In this document: one piece after another, positions 27,046 through 36,953 of the stretch
How the letters are laid out: every line of letters starts with the position of its first letter
How positions within the stretch are numbered: position 1 is the stretch's first letter
NCBI GenBank assembly: GCA_046704745.1
Contig: JBJKRL010000058.1
Location: forward strand, 1-64,000
Source of the DNA: CAWGGS01 sp046704745
GTDB lineage: Bacteria; Desulfobacterota; Desulfobulbia; Desulfobulbales; Desulfocapsaceae
Reading direction: 5' to 3'
Length of the DNA: 64,000 bases
The notes under the pieces: generated by a model
Told to the model about the DNA's origin: nothing
What the model saw: the letters and a program-made list of their open reading frames with translations, nothing else
Database searches by the model: none
Position numbers and translations under genes: made by a program

Positions 27046-27136
27046 GGGTCAGCCTGTCTTTCTCTCCCCTCATTTGGCATAAACGCTCTACCAATTTGGT
27101 TATCCCATAGAAATGACATGATATTTCCAAAATACG

Positions 27137-27165
27137 CCTGTGCCTGCAAATTTACACGGTGTTCA
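27137..27165 (-). repeat. 29-bp conserved repeat core
   Basis: On the minus strand this is 25/29 identical to 56988-57016, the middle of a MITE-like element. Shared pattern TGAACACYGKGTRAATTTG followed by YAGGCACAGG. The element ends seen elsewhere are not recognisable here. The rest of 26987-27405 contains the nuoE promoter region and nothing else I can identify. Confidence 0.6.
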
Positions 27166-27405
27166 TGGGAAAAGTGGGCAGCAACATTTTCCTAAATTTT
27201 TCCTAATCGAAGTCTTATCGGATTTGAAAGAATTCAAAACAGCCTTCCTCTACGCTTTAAGCCACCGGAATGATTGCTGCCGCCGGAAGGTCTTCTCCCC
27301 AGCGGGCACAATCGGAGGTTTTTAAGAGAAAAAAACGGCTCCGCCACCTTCGTGAGCTGTTACTTTATTGGAACAAATAAATTCAATCTACACGAGGCAC
27401 CCATA

Positions 27406-29292
27406 ATGTCCGTATTGCAACTGCTCCCCGCCAAAAGCGCAAAATTTGCCCCGGATGACCCCTCTCCATCGCCTGTTGTTTTATTGGAAGATATGATTCA
27501 GAATCTCATCGACAACCAGCTCACCTCCCACTTTCAACCCATCGTCAATCTGGACCAGGGGAAGATTTTCGGTTATGAGGCCCTTTGTCGAACAATAACG
27601 ACCAACCCTTTCGATACTATTGAAGAGATTTTCCGTCAGGCAAAGATCTGTAATAAAATTCTGCAACTTGATATGCGCTGCCGGGAAAACGGGATCGCCC
27701 TTTCCGCCGCTCGGGGGCTTGCGGAAAAAGACTCCCTGCTTTTTTTAAATATCTGCCCGACGAGCCTCCTTTGCCCGAACCATACGGCAGGTACTACGGG
27801 AGTGCTGGCCAACCAGCACGGTATGCCGAAGCAAAACATCGTCCTGGAGATCACCGAGCAGGAGGCCGTCTCCAACTATAAGCTTTTTCGCACGGCGGTC
27901 GATCATTACCGGAGTAAAGGATTCAGGATCGCCATCGACGATTTCGGAGCCGGATACGGCGGCTTAAAGATGCTCTCGGTCCTTGAACCCGACTTTGTCA
28001 AAATTGATCGGCATTTTTTCAAAAACAGTCCGAAAAGCAATATCAACTACAATCTCATCGATTCCATCGCCACGGCCTGCCACCGCATCGGCATCGACGT
28101 CATTGCCGAAGGCATCGAGACGGAAAACGATCTTCGTATCTGCCGGGAAATAGGAATCGATCTGGTCCAGGGGTATCTGCTCGCAAGACCGGAGGCCGAA
28201 CTGCTCGATGAGTCTTGCCTGCATATCCCCATGCACCAGCCCCTGCAACAATCAGGCACCCTTCTTTTTGATGAGGTCATCTGTGTGGGTGACATCGCAA
28301 CCTATGTCCAACCCATCTCTGCAACCGAACGCCCTCTCGAGGTGTTGAAAATGTTCACCGACAACCCGGAACTCTTGTGTGTGCCGGTGATGAAGGGTGG
28401 ACAGCTCTCGGGCATGGTCAATCGCTACCGGTTTATGGAAAATCACATGGTCGGCCGTTTCGGCTACGGACTTTCATTGAATTATTATAAAAAAGTCGAG
28501 GACATCGTCGGTGACGACTTTCTCCAGGTCCCCCATTACTCCTCGGTGGAAGAGGTGGCAAGGAAGATCCGGCACCGAACGCAATTCTCAACCTATGACG
28601 ATATCTGCGTCACCAGAAGCGGCAAATATATCGGCACCGTCTCCATCAGCGCCATCCTGGGTGCCGTGACCGAAAACAGCATGATGCTGGCCAAAGGGGC
28701 AAACCCGTTAACCGGCTTGCCCGGCAACGAGTTCATTCAACGCCAGATCGCCAAAATGCTTTCCCAGTCCATCCATTTCGATGTCTGCTACATCGATCTT
28801 GACTGCTTCAAACCCTTCAACGACCGGCATGGTTTTGAGATGGGCGACCGGGTGATCAAGGCGGTGGGTAATGTCATGGCGGCAGCTTTGAAGAAATGGG
28901 AGGTCAATTCCATCGGCTTTGCCGGCCATATCGGAGGGGATGATTTCATTCTCATAACCCGTCCCCGCAACTCCATTCCCGCCTGCAAGTATATTATCGA
29001 GCAGTTCAACAAAATGCTTTCCCGTTTCCACACTCCGGAAGAGTGCAGCAAAGGTTCCTATATAAGCTGCGACCGTCAGGGTAACACCCAGGAATTTTCA
29101 CTGCTGTCCCTGTCGATTGGCATCGTCAGCACGGAACTCCACCATATTTCCTCGTTTGCCGAGGTCTCCTCCATTGCCAGCGACCTGAAAAAACGCGCCA
29201 AAGAGATCCCCAGCTCGTCAATCGTCCGCGACCGGAGGATTTCGAGTACGGCCGAAAATCCGTGTGCAAGGGCTGGCGGCAGGCAGAATTAG
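27406..29292 (+). CDS. EAL-CBS-GGDEF cyclic di-GMP regulator
   Basis: 628 aa from the ATG at 27406 (GAGG upstream; earlier in-frame codons lack SD). EAL domain residues about 30-260 with GYEALCR, VLEITEQEA, DDFGAGYGG, FVKIDRHF and EGIET, so the phosphodiesterase site looks complete. A CBS pair follows (about 290-420), then a GGDEF-type domain with IDLDCFKPFNDRHG and GGDDF in place of GGDEF, possibly inactive or a GTP-binding regulator. YcgG/YahA-like layout, no membrane segment. Divergent from nuoE. Confidence 0.92.
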   Translation: MSVLQLLPAKSAKFAPDDPSPSPVVLLEDMIQNLIDNQLTSHFQPIVNLDQGKIFGYEALCRTITTNPFDTIEEIFRQAKICNKILQLDMRCRENGIALSAARGLAEKDSLLFLNICPTSLLCPNHTAGTTGVLANQHGMPKQNIVLEITEQEAVSNYKLFRTAVDHYRSKGFRIAIDDFGAGYGGLKMLSVLEPDFVKIDRHFFKNSPKSNINYNLIDSIATACHRIGIDVIAEGIETENDLRICREIGIDLVQGYLLARPEAELLDESCLHIPMHQPLQQSGTLLFDEVICVGDIATYVQPISATERPLEVLKMFTDNPELLCVPVMKGGQLSGMVNRYRFMENHMVGRFGYGLSLNYYKKVEDIVGDDFLQVPHYSSVEEVARKIRHRTQFSTYDDICVTRSGKYIGTVSISAILGAVTENSMMLAKGANPLTGLPGNEFIQRQIAKMLSQSIHFDVCYIDLDCFKPFNDRHGFEMGDRVIKAVGNVMAAALKKWEVNSIGFAGHIGGDDFILITRPRNSIPACKYIIEQFNKMLSRFHTPEECSKGSYISCDRQGNTQEFSLLSLSIGIVSTELHHISSFAEVSSIASDLKKRAKEIPSSSIVRDRRISSTAENPCARAGGRQN

Positions 29293-29622
29293 AGGAAAAT
29301 CTCAATCATTCTTAAATAGCGACAACAAGGATATGAGAACGCCTGACGGCGCAAAGAGCAGCGCACAGATCGTACCGAGCATCCCCTGGGTACTTTTATC
29401 ACCGAAAACGCCCTACCCTTCTTCTGCCGGTACAAAATTCCCCAGTCCTCTAATCGGAATATCTCCTCCCCCATCGGTTAAAAAACCAATAGGACGCCGT
29501 TAGACACTTTTAACCAACTCATAATCCCATTCTAAATTCCGCTCTGTAATCTTGCCACAAATCAGAACCGGAGAAATTCGGTTGAAACAAAGAAAACCGT
29601 ATGAAATAAAAGGAGGAATCCC
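29293..29622 (+). other. Intergenic region upstream of phnD
   Basis: 330 nt with no supported gene. It must hold the phn operon promoter. I looked for two direct CTGTCAT-like Pho-box repeats and found only a poor match around CTCTGTAATCTTGCCAC. A strong SD (AAAGGAGG) ends the region. Confidence 0.4.
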
Positions 29623-30663
29623 GTGAAAAAATTGTGTCTTTTTGCCATAGCAGCGACCCTGGTGTCGTCACTGCTGACTAGCTTGTCGGCGGTCCCGGCG
29701 ACTGCAGCAGTCAAGGAGCCCGACACCATCACCATCGCCTGGCTGCCCAATGATTCGGCTGATACGCAGGCGGCCATGCGCGATGAAATCGCCAAGGCCA
29801 TTGCCAAAGCCACCGGCAAAAAAGTGGAAAACAAACTCACCACCGACTACACCATCGCCATTGCCGCCCTGGAAAGCGGGAACGCCCAACTCGGCTGGTT
29901 CGGCGCCAACGAGTATCTGACTTCCCATGCCAAAAATCCCAAGGTCATACCCTTGGTGGTCAATACCGGACCATCGGGAACCCTGAAAGATTCGCTTTAC
30001 TACAGCCGTTTCCTGGTCAAGAAAGGCAATGAAGTGAAGTACAAATCAGGAGGCGCATACTCCCTCAACAATATCGTCGGTAAAAGGATGTCCTTTGTCT
30101 CCACCAGCTCGACCTCCGGCTTTAATATGCCGGCTGCCGCCATCCTCGGCCAATTCACCAAAGAGGCAAAGTGGAAACACCTGACCAAAGAAGACCTGGC
30201 CCAGGGAGGCTCGGGTAAGTTCTTCAGCCAGGTGATGTTCGGCGGCTCCCACCAGTTGTCTTTGGTGAATGTGCTCACCGGACGGTCCGACATATCGGCG
30301 GTTTGTGATTTCCTCGTCTCATCATATGTAGACCTGGTGTCGGGTAAGGACAATACCGAAGGCGCAGTATACAGGGTCAAGCAAGGTGAGGAAGCTCCGT
30401 TTTCCGCACTGGGCGGGAAAGAGTTCGTGATCATCAAGTCCATCCCGGTGTTAAACCCGCCGGTGGAAGCCAACAGCGAGTATTTGAGCCAGAAAACCAT
30501 GAACGAGATCACCAAGGCCCTGACCTCCGATGAAGTGGCAAACAATCCGAAAATCTTCGCCCCTACAGGAACCAAAGGATCGGACTTTCAGAAACCCTGC
30601 CGTTTCGCCAAGGTTACCGACGCCTGGTACAACCCCATGCGCAAGGTCCTGGGAATTAAATAA
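29623..30663 (+). CDS. phnD: Phosphonate ABC transporter substrate-binding protein
   Basis: 346 aa starting at a GTG with SD AAAGGAGG. Signal peptide at residues 1-30 ending VPATAAVKEP. Body matches PhnD: ITIAWLPNDSAD, LESGNAQLGWFGANEYL, SFVSTSSTSGFNMPAAAIL, with the SxTSG loop that binds the phosphonate group. Periplasmic delivery of (amino)phosphonates to PhnC/PhnE. First gene of the C-P lyase operon. Confidence 0.95.
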   Translation: MKKLCLFAIAATLVSSLLTSLSAVPATAAVKEPDTITIAWLPNDSADTQAAMRDEIAKAIAKATGKKVENKLTTDYTIAIAALESGNAQLGWFGANEYLTSHAKNPKVIPLVVNTGPSGTLKDSLYYSRFLVKKGNEVKYKSGGAYSLNNIVGKRMSFVSTSSTSGFNMPAAAILGQFTKEAKWKHLTKEDLAQGGSGKFFSQVMFGGSHQLSLVNVLTGRSDISAVCDFLVSSYVDLVSGKDNTEGAVYRVKQGEEAPFSALGGKEFVIIKSIPVLNPPVEANSEYLSQKTMNEITKALTSDEVANNPKIFAPTGTKGSDFQKPCRFAKVTDAWYNPMRKVLGIK

Positions 30664-30738
30664 GCAAAAATCTTTTCGAGGCTTGGTAACTGCCGGGCCT
30701 CGTAAGGATGCGAAAAGAACACACACCGAAGATGAGCC

Positions 30739-31551
30739 ATGAGACAAAAACCGCATTCATCCCGTCCACTTCTGTTGGAAATTGATCGTCTCAACAAGTA
30801 TTACAACCAAACGGTTCCGGCCCTGGACGATGTCAGCTTTAGCGTAGGTAAAGGCGAGTTCATCTCTGTGATTGGCCCGTCAGGCGCTGGAAAGTCGACG
30901 CTGTTGCGCTGCATCAACCGGATGATCGAGGTTACCAGCGGCGAGGTCCGCTTCGACGGCATTGCCATAGGCAAGCTTAAGAAAAAAGAACTCAAAAAGA
31001 TGCGGAGCAAGATCGGCATGATCTTTCAGCACTACAATCTCGTCGACCGGCTGACCGTGATCGAAAACGTCCTCCACGGTCGGCTCGGGGCCAAATCCAC
31101 CCTGGCCGGCGCCTTTGGCCGCTACAGCCGCGAAGAAAAAGCCCAAGCAATGGGCGTACTTACGATGCTGGGGCTTGACGAGCATGTTTATCAGCGCTGT
31201 GACCGGTTAAGCGGTGGTCAGAAACAACGGGTCGGCATCGCCCGGGCCCTGATTCAGAATCCGAAGATGATCCTCTGTGACGAACCCATAGCATCCCTGG
31301 ATCCCAATGCCGCGAAAATCATCATGGACCACCTTCGCAAGTTTTCCAAGGAGATGCAGATAACCCTGATCGTCAATCTGCACCAGGTGAATGTGGCCAT
31401 CAACTATTCGGACCGGATTTTAGGCATCAACAAGGGGAAGCTCGTCTTCGACGGCAGGCCGGATACCCTCTCCAACGAACGTATCTCAGAGATTTACGGC
31501 TCCGAGTCCAAGGATCTGATCGCCAATATGGAGAGGAAATATGCCCGCTGA
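30739..31551 (+). CDS. phnC: Phosphonate ABC transporter ATP-binding protein
   Basis: 270 aa. Walker A GPSGAGKST, Q-loop FQHYNLVDRLTV, signature LSGGQKQRVGIARAL, Walker B MILCDEPIASLDP and H-loop NLHQVNVA are all present. GRLG/STLAGAFGRYS insert before the signature is typical of PhnC. ATG overlaps nothing upstream; its end overlaps the first permease gene by 11 nt. Confidence 0.95.
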   Translation: MRQKPHSSRPLLLEIDRLNKYYNQTVPALDDVSFSVGKGEFISVIGPSGAGKSTLLRCINRMIEVTSGEVRFDGIAIGKLKKKELKKMRSKIGMIFQHYNLVDRLTVIENVLHGRLGAKSTLAGAFGRYSREEKAQAMGVLTMLGLDEHVYQRCDRLSGGQKQRVGIARALIQNPKMILCDEPIASLDPNAAKIIMDHLRKFSKEMQITLIVNLHQVNVAINYSDRILGINKGKLVFDGRPDTLSNERISEIYGSESKDLIANMERKYAR

Positions 31552-32326
31552 TATCTTTACCAAGCGGCGTAATGACAGCCTGCTCTTTTTTACAATCTTG
31601 ACCGCCTTGACCGTTGGCTCGATCATCATCACCAAATACGATGTGGTTAAGGGCTTCACCAGCATCTTGAAGGCCTTTGTCTGGGGGCTCAGCAATTTTT
31701 TCCCCGATTCCCAATCACTAAAAACACTGCCGGACGTTTTAGAGAAGTTATGGGAAACCGTACTGATGTCCGTTGCCGCAACCACCATTGCCGCCGTCTT
31801 TGCCACCCTGTTGGCCCTGGTCGGATCCCGAACCACTAGGATCAACGGCTTCTTCAGCATCATGGCCCGGGGCCTGGCCTCGATGTTTCGCAACATCCCC
31901 CTGGTGGCCTGGGCCATGATTTTAATGCTGGCTTTCAGCCAGAGTTTAATAACAGGATATCTTGCTCTCTTTTTCGGATCGCTCGGTTTTCTCACCCGGG
32001 CCTTTATCGAGACCATAGACGAGGCCAGCATGCATGCGGTGGAGGCCCTGCAGGCCACCGGTGCCGGCTATACTTCGATTATCCTGCAGGCGGTTTTGCC
32101 GTCAAGTCTGCCGCAGATGATCAGTTGGCTGCTCTTTATGATCGACACCAACATTCGCGACGCCACCCTGGTCGGTTTACTCACCGGAACGGGAATCGGC
32201 TTTTCTTTCGACCTCTATTACAAGACGTTTCATTTTCACGAGGCCAGTCTGGTGGTCATTCTGATCGTCATAACCATTATTGCTATTGAAATGATTTCAA
32301 ATTCTATCAGAAGGATAATTATCTAA
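31541..32326 (+). CDS. phnE: Phosphonate ABC transporter permease 1
   Basis: 261 aa, about six helices. Binding-protein-dependent transport motif AFIETIDEASMHAVEALQATGAGYTSIILQAVLP contains the EAA...G loop that docks on PhnC. SD GGAGG directly upstream inside phnC. End overlaps the start of the second permease by 1 nt, so they probably form a heterodimer. Confidence 0.94.
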   Translation: MPADIFTKRRNDSLLFFTILTALTVGSIIITKYDVVKGFTSILKAFVWGLSNFFPDSQSLKTLPDVLEKLWETVLMSVAATTIAAVFATLLALVGSRTTRINGFFSIMARGLASMFRNIPLVAWAMILMLAFSQSLITGYLALFFGSLGFLTRAFIETIDEASMHAVEALQATGAGYTSIILQAVLPSSLPQMISWLLFMIDTNIRDATLVGLLTGTGIGFSFDLYYKTFHFHEASLVVILIVITIIAIEMISNSIRRIII

Positions 32327-33192
32327 TGGAACTTCAGGAAACCTTGAAAATCTGGAGCCGGCCGGTAGCCACAACCGCCGCACCGGCTCACCCCCTGCCG
32401 GACAAACCCATGTCCAAGGAGACGGTGGCCATCCGTATCCTGCTGCTGGTCCTGACCATAACGACCGTCTATGCGCTTTTGACCATCGACTACCAAAGCA
32501 TCGACGTGGCCAAAGCCTTTGCCGATACGCTTGGCAACCTCAAGATCATTTTCCTGCAACCGGGGAGTTCGCGCCTGTCGTTCTCCAAGGCCCTGTACGA
32601 GGTTGTCATCACCCTGGGTCTCGCCTTTCTCACCACCCTGTTCGGGGCCGTCATTGCCCTGTTCCTCGGTCTTCTGGGTGCTCAGAATCTGGCCCCGAAA
32701 AGGCTGACCAATATCATCAAAGCCTTTGTCGCCTACATCCGTGCGGTGCCAACCATCCTTTGGGTCTTAATCTTTGCCGTGGCGGCAGGTCTGGGCAGTG
32801 CGGCAGCGGTGATCGGCATGACCTTTCACTCGATCAGCTACCTGACCAAAGCCTATGCCGAATCCTTTGAAGATCTGGATGTCAGCGTTATTGAGGCATT
32901 GAAGGCCAGCGGCGCCAACTGGTGGCAGATCGTTTTCCAGGCAGTGATTCCATCGTCGTTTACCTATCTCCTGTCCTGGACCTTCATGCGCTTCGAGATC
33001 AACTTTGCCAACGCCGTGGCTATGGGAGCGGCCGCCGGAGCCGCCGGAATCGGCTTCGATCTTTACATGGCAGGCAGTTACTATTTCGACCTGCACGGAG
33101 TGGGGCTCATCACCTATCTCATCCTGGCCTTCGCCATGGTCCTGGAAACGGCAGCCACGACCATGAAGGGCAAAATCAAGGACAAGCATTGA
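32326..33192 (+). CDS. phnE: Phosphonate ABC transporter permease 2
   Basis: 288 aa. A soluble N-terminal stretch of about 35 residues precedes six membrane helices, with the EAA loop at AYAESFEDLDVSVIEALKASGANWWQIVFQAVIP. Paralogous to the preceding permease. Two PhnE genes in one operon are common in C-P lyase clusters. Confidence 0.94.
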   Translation: MELQETLKIWSRPVATTAAPAHPLPDKPMSKETVAIRILLLVLTITTVYALLTIDYQSIDVAKAFADTLGNLKIIFLQPGSSRLSFSKALYEVVITLGLAFLTTLFGAVIALFLGLLGAQNLAPKRLTNIIKAFVAYIRAVPTILWVLIFAVAAGLGSAAAVIGMTFHSISYLTKAYAESFEDLDVSVIEALKASGANWWQIVFQAVIPSSFTYLLSWTFMRFEINFANAVAMGAAAGAAGIGFDLYMAGSYYFDLHGVGLITYLILAFAMVLETAATTMKGKIKDKH

Positions 33193-33206
33193 AAGGAAAA
33201 ACCATT

Positions 33207-33620
33207 ATGGAACGAGAAGACCTGAATTTTTATTTACAGCAGGCCGATCCACAGGCCCTGGCTGAACTCTGCCAAAAGGTTGAAGGCCAATTCGTGGTAA
33301 CCATGCTCCAGGAGCCCACCCTGCAAACACTGCTTCTGCCGGTGGATGATCCGGTGAACAAAAGCTCTTTTTACGCAGGTGAAATCCTTGTGACCAGCGT
33401 CATCGTCCAGGTCGACGGCAACAAGGGTTGGGCCATGGTTCTTGATGAAGCTCCCGACCTGGCCAGACGCATCGCCATCCTTGACGCCGCCTTCGCCTCC
33501 AATATCGAAGGGCCGGCCATCGCCGGTCTGGTTGAGATGGGCCGAATGCAGTATGCCGAAAGGACCGGCAATCTGGCCTCCCAGGTTGCTGCAACCCGTG
33601 TATCCTTTGATCTGATGTGA
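33207..33620 (+). CDS. phnG: C-P lyase subunit PhnG
   Basis: 137 aa from the ATG at 33207 (SD AAAGGAAAA); the open frame runs further upstream inside phnE2 but without a start signal. Matches PhnG: FYAGEILVTSVIVQVDGNKGWAMVLDE, RRIAILDAAF near the C-terminus. Forms the core PhnG2H2I2J2 complex. Confidence 0.93.
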   Translation: MEREDLNFYLQQADPQALAELCQKVEGQFVVTMLQEPTLQTLLLPVDDPVNKSSFYAGEILVTSVIVQVDGNKGWAMVLDEAPDLARRIAILDAAFASNIEGPAIAGLVEMGRMQYAERTGNLASQVAATRVSFDLM

Positions 33621-34195
33621 GCGAAATGCAAGATTTAACCCATTCCCATCCGAAAGGAACGAATTCCATCGAGCAGCTCAACCGGGACACCTTCCGAGCC
33701 GGCATCGAGGCCCTTGCCAGGCCGGGCCGTCCTCAGAGGATCCAACCGCTCTTTGGTTCCCATCTCCTGGCCATGGCCTCATCCCTGCTCTATTCGAAGA
33801 TCCTTTACTGCTACCAGGGCAGGCGTACCGATTTTCATCTGGTTGAGGCCATGACCGGTGCGACTTCGGCACCTCCCGAGGCCAGCCATTATCTCTTTGC
33901 CGATTCCCCGTCCATTGGTCTCTGGCGACAGGCTGGTACAGGCAGTATGGAAAAACCCGAGACTTCGGCGACCTGCATCTTTGACTGCTCCGGCACCGAC
34001 GAAACCGGCGTCATCCTACGAGGACCCGGTATCAAAGACGCCTTCCGGACGCACCTGCCCGTGGCAGAGACCTTTGCCTTGGCCATCCTCGAGGACAGGC
34101 CGCCCTTTCCACAGGGAGTCGACCTCTTCCTCCTGGACGGCCTGGGCCGGCTCATCGGCCTGCCCCGAACCACCGCCATCGAGGTGCTGCGATGA
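33617..34195 (+). CDS. phnH: C-P lyase subunit PhnH
   Basis: 192 aa. Contains FRAGIEALARPGRPQRI, SLLDxxx-like core and VDLFLLDGLGRLIGLPRTTAIE at the C-terminus, diagnostic of PhnH. GTG at 33617 overlaps the phnG stop; an ATG nine bases later is possible. Stop overlaps phnI start by 4 nt. Confidence 0.93.
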   Translation: MSEMQDLTHSHPKGTNSIEQLNRDTFRAGIEALARPGRPQRIQPLFGSHLLAMASSLLYSKILYCYQGRRTDFHLVEAMTGATSAPPEASHYLFADSPSIGLWRQAGTGSMEKPETSATCIFDCSGTDETGVILRGPGIKDAFRTHLPVAETFALAILEDRPPFPQGVDLFLLDGLGRLIGLPRTTAIEVLR

Positions 34196-35241
34196 GTTAT
34201 GTGGCGATCAAGGGCGGCACCGATGCCATTGCCGCCTCCAAGTCTTTCCATCACCGGATGCTGCAGCCGGCGGCAGGCCTCGACAATGACGCTCTGACCA
34301 AAGGACTGGTCTTTGCCTGCGACCGGGTCATGGGCGAGGGGGCACTCTACAGCGAACGGCTGGCCGCCGAGGCCCTGAAACGCAGCGGCGGCGATATGCT
34401 CGAGGCTTCCTTCTACCTCCGGGCCCATCGCTGTACCTGTCAGCGGATCGGCGAAGCAGCCGTTGCCTCCGGCAAATCCATGGATCTTATCCGGCGGATC
34501 TCATCGGCCTTCAAGGAGATAGAAGGCGGCCAGATCCTCGGGCCTTCTTCCGATTACGTGATCAAGCTGTTCACCGATACCGGTATTGTCGATTTGCCCT
34601 CGCACCCGGTCTGCGATACCCTGCCGCGCCTGCCGAGCGCACTTGATCCTCTGCGATCGGAAGACAAGATTCTGCATCTGGAATGTGTAGAGGAGCGTCC
34701 CTTCGACGTCAGCCGCAGCTTTCCCCTGCCGCCCTATCCGCGCAGCGCGCTGATGCAGGTCATGGCCCGCGGTGAGACCGGTTCAGTACTCTCCTTTGCC
34801 TACACATCCATGCGTGGCTATGGCGATGTCCACCCGACCGTGGGTGATCTGCGTCTGGGTTTTGTCGATATCCGTTTTGCCCACCCGTTTACCGGAAAAC
34901 CCGTCAGGATCGGGCAGATCCGGGCCACCGCCGTCGAGACCGTGGGCTCCTTTCAACGCGACCCCAAAGACAACCGGATGCGCCTGGCGGTGGGCTACGG
35001 CTTCTGTTTCGGCTTCAACGAAACCAAGGCCATCGCCATGTCGGTGCTCGACCTGGCCATGCATCATGCCAGCTATTCCACAGGCAGTTTCTCGGTGGCC
35101 ACCAATCCCGAGATGATCATCCATCATCTCGACGGCATCGAATCAATGGGTTTTACAAATCATTTTAAACTTCCACACTACGTAACCTTTCAGGCCGACC
35201 TCCATGTCCTCAATCGAAACAACACCCAACCTGCAGTCTAA
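34192..35241 (+). CDS. phnI: C-P lyase subunit PhnI (nucleosidase)
   Basis: 349 aa, family length. MSYVAIKGGTDAIAAS at the start and SYSTGSFSVATNPEMIIHHLDG near the end are characteristic. Catalyses displacement of adenine from ATP by the phosphonate together with PhnG/H/L. Overlaps phnJ by 38 nt. Confidence 0.95.
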   Translation: MSYVAIKGGTDAIAASKSFHHRMLQPAAGLDNDALTKGLVFACDRVMGEGALYSERLAAEALKRSGGDMLEASFYLRAHRCTCQRIGEAAVASGKSMDLIRRISSAFKEIEGGQILGPSSDYVIKLFTDTGIVDLPSHPVCDTLPRLPSALDPLRSEDKILHLECVEERPFDVSRSFPLPPYPRSALMQVMARGETGSVLSFAYTSMRGYGDVHPTVGDLRLGFVDIRFAHPFTGKPVRIGQIRATAVETVGSFQRDPKDNRMRLAVGYGFCFGFNETKAIAMSVLDLAMHHASYSTGSFSVATNPEMIIHHLDGIESMGFTNHFKLPHYVTFQADLHVLNRNNTQPAV

Positions 35242-36073
35242 AATCGTCTTCGGCTTCTTCGACGAAGAGGCCCAAAAGGAGATCCGCCGCGCCCTGCTCA
35301 AAGCCGTGGCCCTGCCAGGATATATCGTCCCCTTCGCCTCCCGGGAGATGCCGATCGCCCGCGGCTGGGGGACAGGAGGGCTGCAGATCACCCTGGCGCT
35401 GATCCGGAAAGAGGATATCCTCAAGGTCATTGACCAGGGCTGCGACGGCTCCGTCAATGCAGTCAATATCCGCGACTTCATCGTCTCAACCACCGGAGTA
35501 GCCGAAACCACGGCAACCTCCGAGGCGACCATCATCCAGACCCGCCACCGCATCCCGGAACAAACGCTTACGGAAGAGCAGATCCTGGTCTTTCAGGTCC
35601 CCTATCCGGAAGTGCTGACAACGGTGGAGCCCGACACCGAAAAGCAGAAGGAAATGCACGCCAACCTCGATTATTCCAAGCTCTGGGTCCTGCTCTACGA
35701 GGATACCTCCCGTTTCGGCGACTCCAGAATATCCAACCGCTATCCGGTGAAGGTGGGCGGCCATTACGTCATGGACCCGTCCCCTATTCCCCGGTTCGAT
35801 ATCCCGAAGCTCGCCTTCAACCCGGCCCTATTGCTCTTCGGGGCAGGACGTGAGAAACGGGTTTATGCGATCCCGCCGTATACCGAAGTTACGCCCCTCA
35901 TCTTCGAGGACCGGCCGTTTCACATCGAGGATTTCGGTGATCACCACTGCGAGCTCTGCGGCAGTTCCGGGGTCTTTCTCGATCAGGTCAAGGGAGTCGA
36001 GCGGGACCGCTACACCTGCTCCGACACAGACCACTGCGAACGGACACGGCGGGAAAAGGGCTGTTCGAGATGA
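35204..36073 (+). CDS. phnJ: Carbon-phosphorus lyase PhnJ (radical SAM)
   Basis: 289 aa. Atypical radical-SAM enzyme that cleaves the C-P bond of ribose-phosphonate. C-terminal Cys set CELCGSS and YTCSDTDHCERT supplies the cluster ligands and the catalytic Cys. N-terminal GFFDEEAQKEIRRALLKAVALPGYIVPFASREMP is typical. Confidence 0.96.
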   Translation: MSSIETTPNLQSKIVFGFFDEEAQKEIRRALLKAVALPGYIVPFASREMPIARGWGTGGLQITLALIRKEDILKVIDQGCDGSVNAVNIRDFIVSTTGVAETTATSEATIIQTRHRIPEQTLTEEQILVFQVPYPEVLTTVEPDTEKQKEMHANLDYSKLWVLLYEDTSRFGDSRISNRYPVKVGGHYVMDPSPIPRFDIPKLAFNPALLLFGAGREKRVYAIPPYTEVTPLIFEDRPFHIEDFGDHHCELCGSSGVFLDQVKGVERDRYTCSDTDHCERTRREKGCSR

Positions 36074-36118
36074 CCACGGTCTCAAGGGCAAAGACCATTT
36101 TGTTACAAGGAATACCAA

Positions 36119-36952
36119 ATGCTTACATTTGAACAGGTCAGTAAGATTTACGGCCCCGGTTGCGACCGCTGCCTGGAATCGACCGGAGCGGAGCGCGGGC
36201 GTTCCATCTGCCCTCACTGCAACAGCGTCGTCGCCGTCAACCAAGCCGAGCTTTGCGTGGGGCCAAACGAGGTTCTGGGAATCGTCGGCGAATCCGGCTC
36301 AGGGAAATCGACCTTGTTGCAACTTATCTACCGGGACACCATATCGAGTTCCGGCCACATCTATTACGACGGCATCCGCAATCCGGACGGCAGCCCGCTG
36401 GACCTGACCCGGGCCGAACGGCACCAGGAGCGGCTGCTGCGCAACCGGCTGGTGGCCATGATCTACCAGAACCCCCGTCTCGGACTCAACTTTGATTTCT
36501 CCGCCGGCGGTAATATTGCCGAAAAGATTATCGCCGGCGGAGAAAAGCGTTACCGGACAATCCGTGACCGGGCTCTGACCTCAATGGAGACTATCGAGCT
36601 GCCGGCAAGCCGGATCGATGTCCTGCCCGACGGCTTTTCCGGTGGCCAGCAGCAGCGGATACAGATCGCCAAGGCCCTGGCCGTAGGTCCCGATCTGCTT
36701 CTTTTAGATGAGCCGACCACCGGTCTCGACGTATCGGTCCAGGCCAAAATTCTCGACCTGATCCGCCACCTGCAGCAGGCGATGGGCTTTTCCATGATCG
36801 TCGTCTCCCATGATCTCGGGGTCATCCGCCATATGACCGATCTGTGCATCGTTGTCCAACATGGCTCCATTGTCGAAAGCGGCCTGACCGACCAGATCCT
36901 GGAAGACCCCCAACACCCATACAGCCAGTTACTGGTTGCCTCGGAGCTTTAA
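36119..36952 (+). CDS. phnK: C-P lyase ABC-type subunit PhnK
   Basis: 277 aa. Walker A GESGSGKST, signature FSGGQQQRIQIAKAL, Walker B LLLLDEPTTGLDV. The N-terminus carries an inserted four-Cys segment (YGPGCDRC...CPHC) before Walker A; I have the impression such an insert recurs in PhnK outside enterobacteria. Binds the PhnGHIJ core. SD AAGGAA precedes the ATG. Confidence 0.95.
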   Translation: MLTFEQVSKIYGPGCDRCLESTGAERGRSICPHCNSVVAVNQAELCVGPNEVLGIVGESGSGKSTLLQLIYRDTISSSGHIYYDGIRNPDGSPLDLTRAERHQERLLRNRLVAMIYQNPRLGLNFDFSAGGNIAEKIIAGGEKRYRTIRDRALTSMETIELPASRIDVLPDGFSGGQQQRIQIAKALAVGPDLLLLDEPTTGLDVSVQAKILDLIRHLQQAMGFSMIVVSHDLGVIRHMTDLCIVVQHGSIVESGLTDQILEDPQHPYSQLLVASEL

Positions 36953-36953
36953 T

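Noticed and set aside
29500..29600. Pho box before phnD
   Set aside because: Only one poor CTGTAAT-like half-site; no second direct repeat at 11-nt spacing.
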